A DNA stretch of 64,000 nt from Stagonosporopsis chrysanthemi. Taxonomy: Eukaryota > Ascomycota > Dothideomycetes > Pleosporales > Didymellaceae. Of the stretch, positions 1-9,271 are shown one piece after another (within the stretch, counting starts at the first letter, position 1; every line of letters begins with the position of its first letter). Under the pieces are notes generated by a model that did not search any database, was not told where the DNA came from, and saw only the letters and a list, made by a program, of their open reading frames with translations. A program made the translations under genes and the position numbers. The stretch covers positions 62,001 to 126,000 of the forward strand of contig JAFISE010000049.1 of NCBI GenBank assembly GCA_022560025.1, in the 5' to 3' direction.

Positions 1-77
1 CAAGATATTCCGCACGAACTTGAGTGACGGTACATATAAATAGGGTACAATGACAATTGACCGAAAACGCGCATGTA

Positions 78-2055
78 TCAGGCTGCCCATTCGACCGTCT
101 CCAAAGCGAGCATAACAAGCAGTAAGGTGCTGGGCAGGATGAAGACCACGTAGCTCTGGAAGAGGATGTTGGACATGGCGCCCATGTAAACGTTATTGAT
201 CTGACAGATCTGCGCCAGTTGCAGTGCAGTGGGTGCACCGCTGAGAAGGAAGCAGACAATGATGAAGATGGGATCATCGACGATGCTGACAGGAACGTAC
301 TTGGCGATCAGGGCCAGGATCGGGGCCATTGCGAGAGTCGGAATGAGCATGCGGCTGATCAAGGATGCTATGACAAGCTTCTTTTCGACCTTTGGATCTT
401 CCATGGAGTGCTGATCTTGCTTTGGCAGAGTGTTGCGGGCCAGATTCGCGCCTAGGACTACCAGGATGAGAGGAACGGCGACTTGACCGCTCTGATTCAC
501 AGCACGAGTCAAAGAAGTGTTGATAAAGGTTCCGGGAGTGAAGAAGACGTGCTGCAGCTGAGGAACTGAAGCAACGACGATCGCAGCCAACATTGCCCAG
601 AGGGGAGGGTTCATGAATGCCCAGACGCCCCGGGCAAAGCGCCCAAGGAAAGAAAAGATCTTGGAGAGTGTTCGCTGAAGCCACTTCGGTAACGACTCGA
701 AGACTGAGCGACCAATGCGCGAGAAAGTGTTTGAAGTAGACCTCCCCGCACGCTGAACGGCCAGTATGGCTCGTTTCGGCCAGCCCTTAAGGCCTTTGGG
801 GATATCGTTCTTTTTCAATGAGGCGAGGCTGTCGAGCGCGCCATTGCCATTCGCAAAAAGGTTGCCGTTGCCGTTGCCGTTGCCGTTGACCCTGGTACGG
901 AAATCTCCTTCGCCTGCAACTGCGACATTGCCGTTCGTAGGCGTGATGAAGTCAGTGGACGCCAAAACATCCCCCCGGTCCTCGATGGAGTCCGTATCGC
1001 TTGTGCCGGCAGATGTAGCGTAGCTGGTGACGTTGCCAGACTCATAGTCTGAATGCGAATCGTCGAGAAGGCGTTGTGCCTCCTCTTCGCTGTACTCTCC
1101 ACTTTCGAGGGAATCAATGGTTCCGCCGTCTTCCTTCTTGTATGTATCTGCTGGGGCCAGCAAAACGTTGAAGCCCCAGGTCCATCGAACAAGTTGTCCA
1201 AGCTGTTGGAAGATGAGCAGGTAAAGAATGCCGCGGGCACCGACCTCGTTGTCGTTGTCGCCGGGAATTCTGTCCCAGTGCAGGCCGGAGATGGTTTTCG
1301 AGAGTGAAATAACGAGGGAGATAGGTAGAGAGTTTGAGTTTCCAAAGACCTGGATCAATTAGTACTTGGTTGTTTGATGGCATGGGGACGACATACCGCC
1401 ATTGCAGTGACGAAGTTGGACTGTCTCTTCTTGAAGCCGAACAGCTTGGCGACGATGAGCGCGGCGACGTAGGAGATGATTGTCTGGACAACGAAAATGA
1501 TGGGAATCACGGCAAGGTCTCCCAGCTTCTCTGCAGTCAACTGCGAAGCCAGCTTGGTGAAGACTGCAGTGCGCGGTCAGTATTGCACGTGCGTGTAGCA
1601 GCAAGAGGTGCGCCATCTCAGGTCAAGCCGATGCACTCACTCAGACAGGGCGTGAACAGCTGCGTGTTGAGGTTGGCCAGGAACTTCTGGCTCTCTGCAT
1701 CGAATTGGCCCATCCTGGCGATGATGTAGCCAGGCGCACTCACGCACACGACTTCCATCACGGCCTCGAAGACGAGCAGCGTGAGGTTGGCGAAGTCGGG
1801 GTGCGAGCTGTGCGCCTTCTTCTTGAAGACCTCGATGAAACCGCCATTGGTGCCGTAGTCGAACGATTGCGAGGTCATGGAGACGAATGCGTTGGAATTG
1901 GCGGCGAGGTCGCGCAGGCGCAAGGCCTGGGGACTCGTGAAAAGAGGCATGCAGATGGCGACGGCAGGTGCGACGTGGACGAGGGTGCTTGGTGGTGGTA
2001 GGGTACTAAGGTACTGAGATACTTGACTTGTTGCAGGATGGGAGATCGACGTCAC
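78..2055 (-). CDS. PIN-like / auxin efflux carrier family membrane transporter
   Basis: Predicted exons 2055-1641, 1563-1397 and 1349-78 (phases close; 617 aa). It belongs to the Mem_trans (auxin efflux carrier) superfamily, whose fungal members are mostly ER-membrane proteins of unsettled substrate. The conserved N-terminal signature PCLIFTKLA appears exactly at the first splice junction, and VFGNSNSLP at the second, which supports both introns. Hydrophobic helices lie in the first ~200 residues and again in the last ~170, for example near the C-terminus around GAPTALQLAQICQINNVYM. The two membrane blocks are separated by a long polar loop (roughly residues 230-400) that is acidic and contains a Gly-Asn dipeptide run encoded by a hexamer repeat. 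That two-block plan is typical of fungal Ecm3-like members. It diverges from the MAPKK gene. Substrate is unknown. Confidence 0.88.
861..889 (+). repeat. GTTGCC hexamer microsatellite inside the transporter loop
   Basis: About five tandem GTTGCC units on the + strand, read on the minus strand as alternating Gly-Asn codons in the polar central loop of the transporter. Its length can change by two residues per unit without breaking the frame. Confidence 0.9.
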
Positions 2056-3244
2056 TGAGACGCGAGCGAGCGGAGCGCACCGCGGAAGCGTAGGGGCAGG
2101 GGCAAGTTTAAGAGAGCACCGCCAATTGCTGTCGGTTGTTGCGCGGCGGTCGAGACGCAGCGTGAAGCACTTTCGTCGACGTGGACTGCGCCGGCGGCCA
2201 GGAGCTTCGCCAGCAGGCGCAGCAAGCTGCTGCGGCCAAGTCGTGCTTCGCGCCTGGGCACCGCCGAAAGGCGATGCGCGATAGCAAGCCCTGCATCGAC
2301 GGCCTTGAAGCCTGCTTTCGCGGCTGCGAGCTGGGCAGCGCTAAGGGCACAAGAAAGGAAACGTGCCCACGGCCGCGGCGACGCGCTTCGGACACTGCAA
2401 GCTAGACACTAGACACGCTCCGGTCCCTGCTCGCGAGGCACCCACACCACGTCGCAGGTTCTGGCCGCATCGAGAATCCCATGTTCGTGGTGTGCGTCGC
2501 GCGGTGCCGTCATCGTCGCAGTCTGCTGTCTGAGTGACGGGCATCACAGCGCTCGCTAGGCCTTCCCTGCGAACAGTGCTGAGAAAGCTGGACAAGCTTC
2601 GTTTCGCTGCACTCCACAGCGCGCTTCAGCTGGTGCCGGTGCTGGTGCTGCTGCCGGTGCTGGTGCTGGTGCTGGCGATGACCGCATCCTGCTGTCGCCT
2701 CGGCCATCGTGTCTCGCTTGAGCCGGCCGGATCGGTTTTCAACATGGTCATCAAAGAAGCGGATGTCAAGGCGGGTGTTGCTCCCAGCACAGCAGGCGTG
2801 TCAGCGCCAGCCCACCGGCAAAGCAGGAACTGAAGCCTCAGCCAGTCCTCGCAATCTCTGCGGCCCCTGATATTCTTGCTGCTGTGCACCTCACCTCTTT
2901 GCCATGGTCGTTGTATCCTGAATTCTGCAATTACACTCTCCAGACGCACTGCATACGTCACTGGCACTGCGGCCCTCTGCAGCAATCCTGGTCGCGCGCA
3001 CCGCCACCAATGCGTGGGGCCCTTCACGTCCAGGCGACCTCATAACATCCACAGATCGCTAGATCGCTAGATCGCCGTCCGCTCTCACTCTGTGGAGGCC
3101 TCGTCACCTGATACCTGTCCGCTCGCTTGTCCATTGCTACTTGCTCTACCGACCGCCTCCTGTTTTCTGCTCTCACTGCACCCCAAGACCCCCGCAGGAG
3201 CAGGCTGCCACCACCTCCACGACAGCCACTCACCCTCCTCCGCA
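2056..3244. promoter_or_regulatory. Divergent intergenic region between the transporter and the MAPKK
   Basis: 1.19 kb shared upstream region. I see no convincing gene; the open frames here (for example 2534-2833) are unlike any family I know and lie in simple-sequence DNA. It contains a GGTGCT/GGTGCC-type degenerate repeat (2631-2675). Two short upstream ORFs lie close to the MAPKK start: 2904-2921 (five codons, good CC-ATGG context) and 3010-3045 (eleven codons). Whether these lie in the transcript depends on an unknown transcription start. Confidence 0.6.
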
Positions 3245-5349
3245 ATGGCCGCCTCACCCGCATCAACCCCAGAGGGCGAGCTCAGCGACATCCCTTTCGA
3301 CACCCCTTCACCGTCCTCTCCTCCCTTCCCCTCGAGCCCGTCTGCTTCATCGCCCTCGTCGCTCGATGTTCCCGAACGGCCCCCCGTGCGCGCCAGCGTC
3401 ACCACTGGCGCCACCGCCAACATGACGCCTTCCTCGACACCGCTAGGAAACATCAATGCGGCCAGGAATCCTCGCGGCGGCAATGCCCCCACAATCTCCA
3501 GCAGAGGCAGTGGTCTCAATGTCTCGCAAGATATTTTGGCAAGGATACAGGCAGTGCATCTTGGTCGACAAGGCGCCCCGCCGGCTGGGGCTGCAGGTCG
3601 AGGAAACTTGCCACAGAGCCCAGGGCCGTCCGTGGGCACGCCGAACAATCTCTCGCCAAGGGGAGGCCCCATGCTGCCAGGCGGTATACCCCCCAACTTT
3701 CGTAATATGCCTGGAAAGCCATCTTTGCCCAGTTTCGCATCCGCACCTGCTATCCCGGGCCGCGGCCCTGCACCCAAACCGTCCATGGCTGAGAGACGCG
3801 GCGCACCGAAGCTTGGTGGTCTGCCTGGTGCAGCATCACCTGCCGGGGCTCCTGCTAAGAAGAACCGACCAGGCCTTTCTCTCAAGGATATTCACGGCGA
3901 TGCGCCCGGCGCCGAGCCCAAGAAGCAGGAGACTGCGCTGGACAAGTACTCCGACTTCATCGACACCAAGACCGGAAGCCTCAAGTTCGCAGGCAAGGCT
4001 GTCCTGGGTCCAGATGGCGTCCAGTTCGCGAATGGCACATCGTTCAGCATCTCACTGGACGAAGTCGATACGCTTGACGAGCTAGGTAAGGGAAACTATG
4101 GTACGGTTTACAAAGTCCGACATGCTAGACCGCGCATGAGGAAGCCTGGTCAAGGCCTTGCAGGAAACAAGGCCGCACCAGGCTCTCCATCCCGCAAAGA
4201 CTTCAGCGACGAGCCCAGCCCATCGACTGTGAAGCCCTCTGGCGGCACAGGCATTGTCATGGCTATGAAGGAAGTCAGGCTCGAACTCGACGACTCGAAA
4301 TTTGCTGCGATCATCATGGAGCTGGATGTCCTGCATCGCTGCGTATCGCCCTACATTGTCGACTTCTATGGTGCTTTCTTCCAAGAAGGAGCTGTGTATA
4401 TCTGCATGGAGTTTATGGACGGCGGATCGATAGACAAGCTTTACGGCGACGGTGTGCCAGAAAATGTACTACGCAAGATTACCCTGGCCACGACCATGGG
4501 CTTGAAGTCATTGAAAGACGAGCACAACATCATTCACCGCGATGTCAAGCCTACAAACATCCTCATGAACACAAAGGGTCAGATCAAGATCTGCGATTTT
4601 GGTGTCAGTGGTAACTTGGTAGCAAGTATTGCGAAGACCAACATCGGGTGCCAAAGCTACATGGCCCCAGAACGAATCTCGTCAGGCGGTGTTGCTCAGG
4701 CAGGCGCAAACCCCGGAGGCGGCACCTACAGCGTCCAGAGTGATATTTGGAGCTTAGGCTTGACCATCATCGAGTGCGCACTTGGCCGCTATCCGTACCC
4801 ACCGGAGACCTATAACAATATCTTCAGTCAGCTGAGCGTAAGTCTTTTCTGATTTCTTATCTATTCTAATCTCTTGGTAATTTGCAAGCACTGACTCGAC
4901 CACCATAGGCGATTGTAGATGGTGAGCCCCCGGATCTTCCTGAAGAGGGATACAGCGAAGCTGCACGAAATTTTGTTCGTGGATGCCTGAATAAGATCCC
5001 TAAACTGCGACCGACATACGCAATGCTTCTCAGCCACGCGTGGCTCGCGCCCTTGATTAAGCCAGATACTATAACAGAAGAGGATGAAGATGAAGTGGCC
5101 GCTGCAGAAGCCGCAGAGGGTGGGGTGGCCGCTGGCGACCTTGGCTCTGCTGAGCCAAGTGAGGATGTCGTGGACAAGGAGGTTGCAGATTGGGTAAAGG
5201 ACGCGATCGACAAGCGCAGAAGAGGTGTCCTCGGCAAGGCTCCCAAGCCGGCGTTACACGCTGCACCGCTGGACGCTGTGTCGAGTCCTTCGCAAGATGG
5301 CGCGAATGGCCTCGACGCTGCAGGTGCGGCCGAGGCAACAACAACATGA
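3245..5349 (+). CDS. PBS2: MAP kinase kinase of the HOG pathway (Pbs2-type)
   Basis: Exons 3245-4837 and 4909-5349, 677 aa. This MAPKK relays osmotic and other stress signals to the Hog1 p38-type MAPK. The N-terminal ~270 residues are a Pro/Ser/Ala/Gly-rich disordered region, as in Pbs2 scaffolding segments. The kinase domain runs ~273-560: glycine loop LGKGNYGTVYKV (~279), AMKEV lysine, catalytic loop HRDVKPTN (~431), DFG (~451), and an activation loop SIAKT carrying the Ser and Thr that MAPKKKs phosphorylate. A ~45-residue insert between the glycine loop and the AMKEV lysine strand is usual in fungal Pbs2. The C-terminal tail is acidic and Ala-rich. I chose ATG 3245 because the frame upstream has only a GTG. 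The single intron (71 nt) splits the late kinase domain. Pbs2 rather than Mkk1 or Ste7 is inferred from the near-exact motif around the activation loop. Confidence 0.93.
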
Positions 5350-5894
5350 GATTACGCACGCCGTCTGTGACGTTTGCTTGCACTCACCGAAGCATGTAAC
5401 TCATTGGGCTGCGACTGCACCAGTTGTAAATCAGGAGTATTTGGGATTCTTTGTTAGATGCCGTATAGCGGCGCCGGCGCATACCTAGCCATGGGAAGCT
5501 TTCTGAGCACAGCTGCTGGAGCATTGGGCGATAAGCAAGACATACTTAAACGACACATACATGTACAACTCGTCCATATCAGTGCTAAAAACTCCGAAAT
5601 GCTTAATTACATCGAGTACGCGGCTTTCATGTGACGTAGGCTGAACACGCGGGTGTCCCGAGTCCCCGCCAAGATGCCGTGTGGCTCATGCTGTGGCGCC
5701 ATGAATGAACACGGTGGTCGCAACCCTACGGCATTGTTTAGCACTTTCATTTGAGACAGCGCACCTTCACTACCGGCCATGCCCCGATTTTGAGACAACT
5801 GTCCTCTCTTCCACATATGCGCCTGGCCTGCGACTAATCGTCCTTCCTTTGTCGTCGCTCTCTTTGCACCATCCTCCCGTAAGACGCACTCAAA
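5350..5894. other. Intergenic between PBS2 and SEC63
   Basis: 545 bp between tandem genes. It must hold the PBS2 3' end and the SEC63 promoter. I see a pyrimidine-rich stretch just before the SEC63 start but no clear TATA and no gene. Confidence 0.5.
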
Positions 5895-8165
5895 ATGTCC
5901 GGGACAGACTACAACTACGATGAGCAGGTCCGTTCGCGCACCCACCTGGAGACGCCACGCAACTGACCACCTGCAGGGTCAATTCTTCCCCTACTTCATC
6001 CTTACAATCACGACCCTAGTCACCGTTCCTGCTACAATCTCTTTCTTCAGGCCGAGCAAAGGTGCGTACTCCCGCCCGTACCCATACCCTCCGCGTGCCA
6101 TCTGACACGTATGCAGAGCTTGAGAACACAGGATCAACAATCCAGTCCGACTTCGCGCCCGAACATGCCGACCTCATCCAGGGCCAGCGCAAGAAGCAGA
6201 AGCGGGCGGAAAGGAAAACAAAGCGGGGAATTCTTATGCTGGGTGGTTGGTCATTGAATGCGCTTATGATCTACCTGATCTGGGTCACAGCGCGAACAGT
6301 CACCAAGATATGGGACCCCTATGAGGTGCTTGGTGTATCCAGGGTACGTGTGCTATGTAGTCACTTTTGACGATTCAACGACAATCTAACAGCTAGAGCA
6401 GAACGCGGACGAGAAGGCGATCAAGAAGCACTACCGCAAACTGTCCATCACGCTGCACCCCGACAAAGCCCGCGAAGACCCAGCGAAGAACATTACGATA
6501 CAATCGATCAACGACCACTGGGTCGATGTCACCAAGGCATACAAAGCTCTAACTGACGAAGAGATCCGCAACAACTACATCCAGTATGGCCATCCTGATG
6601 GCAAGCAGAGCTTCAGCATCGGTATCGCGCTCCCACAGTGGCTGGTCACAGAAGGCTCTGGCAAATACGTCTTGCTCGTCTACGCAGTCTTACTCGGTGT
6701 CATCCTCCCATACATGGTCGGGAAGTGGTGGTATGGCACCCAGAAGCTCACCAAGGAGAAGGTGCTCATTGCGAGTGCTGGCAAGATCTTCCGCGAATAC
6801 GACAACGAACAGGGCGAGACTGGTGTTATTGGAGCCCTGAGCACTGGAGAGGAGTACAACGAGATTTTCACGGGTCACAAGGCAGAGAATGGTCTATCCA
6901 AGCTGGAGCAGAAGGTTCTTGGCGACGCTGATTCGATTGTCACAAAGGTTCTCACAAAGAAAGACCGACAGAAGCTGGATGATCTGGAAGACAGCCCGAG
7001 ACGCAAGGTTCTGACCTTACTATGGGCATACCTCGGCCGTGTTGAGCTTGATGATGAGACCTTGAACGCCGAGAAGTTCGAGGTTGCTCCTATCGCCAGC
7101 CGTCTGAACGAAGCTTACACATCCATCGCACTCGCCTATGGTAGCACCAAGGCTGTCCTCTCGGCGTACCGCACATCGCAGAACTTGATTCAGGCTCTAA
7201 GGCCCAGCGCTTCTCCCTTGGAACAGCTGCCGCACTTCACTCCCGCCATCGCAAGCGCAGCTGAAGCCGATTCCGGAAAGACACACTTCTCCATCCAGGA
7301 GTTCATGAAAGTGCCCGAAGGGCAGCGCAGGGCGCGCATCGGTGGCCTTTTGTCGCAAGAGCAATATAGCACAGCCATGTCAGTTGCATCGCGGATACCT
7401 GTCTTCACTGTGGAGAAAGCGTTTTTTAAGGTTGTTGGCGAGCGTTTCGTTACGCCTAGCAGTCTGGTACAGTTCGTTCTTAAGGGCCGCTTCATTCCCT
7501 CTGGCGCCTCCGATGTTCCCGAAGTCAACCCCAAGGACCTTCTCGACATTGACCCAGAAGAGGGCGATGTCGCCGCCATTACTGGCCGCAAGAACGACCG
7601 CTCTGATGAGAAGCCGATCCAGCCTCCTCTCGCCCACGCACCGTATTATGCTCGCGACCACGCGCCGAGGTACCACGTCTTCCTCGCCGACAGTAAGCAA
7701 GGCCGCATTGCAGTCCCACCTTTCACATTCTCCACATTCGATAAGCCGATTCTTGACGCGAGTGGCAACCCGACCTACAACGTACAGACTCTCAAGATGC
7801 AGTTCGGTGCTCCGCCTCAGGCTGGTAGCTACACATTTGTCATGCACATGATCTGCGATAGCTACGTAGGCATGGACACGAAGATGGAAGTCACACTGGT
7901 CGTCGAGGACGCCAGCAAGGCCGAACAGGTCGAGGAGGAGGGCGAGATCAGCGAGCCAGACGAGGGTAAGTTTCAAAACGGCGCTCACATCCCGACGATG
8001 ACTGACAACACTTCAGATACAATCGCTGGCCAGATGCGCGCTCTCAAGGGTGGAGAAGCACCGAAGAAGAAGAGGAACGATGATGACTCGAGCGGCAGTG
8101 ATACGGAAGGCGACGTTGAGAGCGAGAGCGAGACCGACACAGACACAGATACCGACGACGAGTGA
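5895..8165 (+). CDS. SEC63: Sec63, J-domain subunit of the ER protein translocon
   Basis: Exons 5895-5927, 5977-6061, 6117-6343, 6402-7965 and 8017-8165, 685 aa. Sec63 is an integral ER membrane protein that recruits the Hsp70 Kar2/BiP to the Sec61 channel for post-translational import. A first membrane segment lies at ~15-35 and a second at ~75-95. The luminal J domain begins at DPYEVLGVS and contains the HPD triad (LHPDKA) that stimulates Hsp70. A third membrane segment precedes PYMVGKWWYG. The cytosolic Brl (SEC63) domain follows, and the C-terminus is a Ser/Asp/Glu/Thr-rich acidic tail, known in yeast to bind Sec62. The first exon is only 33 nt. The last intron is 51 nt, in frame and stop-free, so retention would add 17 residues (see findings). 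Converges on HSP104. Confidence 0.93.
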
Positions 8166-9271
8166 ATATACTCTCCACAATGTTCGTGGTAACGGTCGAA
8201 AAGAGCCGACAACGAGCCGCACGGTGGACAGTCGTTGATGATACCCTGGGGGATCGAGTACACAATCGAGTACACAGATATATAGCAGGCAGCAAGAGCG
8301 GGGAGCAAGAGCAGCGATAGCGAATGCGGTTTTGACGATGGCATTTCACGGCGTTTCTGAGCCACACACACATACACCCACCTGTATCTGTGGTTGGTGG
8401 TTGCGGTTGCATTGTACTTCTGTACGTTTGTTCTGAACCGAATGGGCCTTTTGACGAGCCAGAGGCGTAAATACGATCATCTTACTTCTTCTTCCACCCT
8501 CTTCCACTCCACCTGATAATCTCTTCCATTATGACTTAGCAACGTACCTGTGAGCACTGCCCGATTCGACCCATGCTCGGATTCCTCCCTCCGCCCTCAC
8601 GCTACTATCAAGGTGCAGTGCTCGTCAGCGGCGGCGTCTCGACCTGGCACCAGCTCGAGTCTACCTCACTGGCCGCCGTTGCCCTGGTGAAACCTCAGAG
8701 GCCATTGTATCGAGAGCCTGGCAATTGATTGATCCGAATCGAACCGAATCAAATCGAAATACCCTGTACTCACTCGCCTTCCCTCCTCCCTTCCTCTGAA
8801 GCTTGAAGCTAGGGGCCTGCATCTGCTATCTCATCGTCGTCAAGACACGTTTCCACGTGCCCTATAGGTGAAGGAAGAGAGTGGGCAGTGCGGCACGTGT
8901 CGAGTTTGCCGAAAGTACAGCTCAAGTGCTGCGTATCGCTGGAGGATGAGGATGGCGGTAGATGGCTGTTCCACTATACTGTGGGCTGCATTCACTACCT
9001 GCATTAGTCATGTTCAGGAAGATGTTGTGGTTGTGGATAACGTTGTATTAAGCAAAGTATCTACAAAGATTCCACACTCAATGCGGAACAGAGCTTTTCT
9101 CTTTCCAACTGTAAAGCGAAGGAAGCTATACAAGAAAATTTGTTTCGTGAAATCGATGCATGTTTAATGAGATATGCCAACCCAAGGAAATGAACCGTAA
9201 CGCCTATGCTGTCCCACATGTCTTCATCATTCGTGTAACCATCACATCATCTTCTTCTTCAGCTGCTTGAT
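8166..9271. other. Convergent intergenic between SEC63 and HSP104
   Basis: 1.1 kb between two 3' ends. There is a small degenerate GAATCGAAC/CGAATCAAAT cluster near 8731-8760 and pyrimidine-rich DNA at 8480-8530. An open frame at 8868-9167 has no recognisable features. I see no gene. Confidence 0.5.

Noticed and set aside
3085..3885. 266-codon minus-strand frame antisense to PBS2
   Set aside because: Pro/Gly/Ala-rich shadow of the disordered PBS2 N-terminus; no ATG-to-domain logic of its own.
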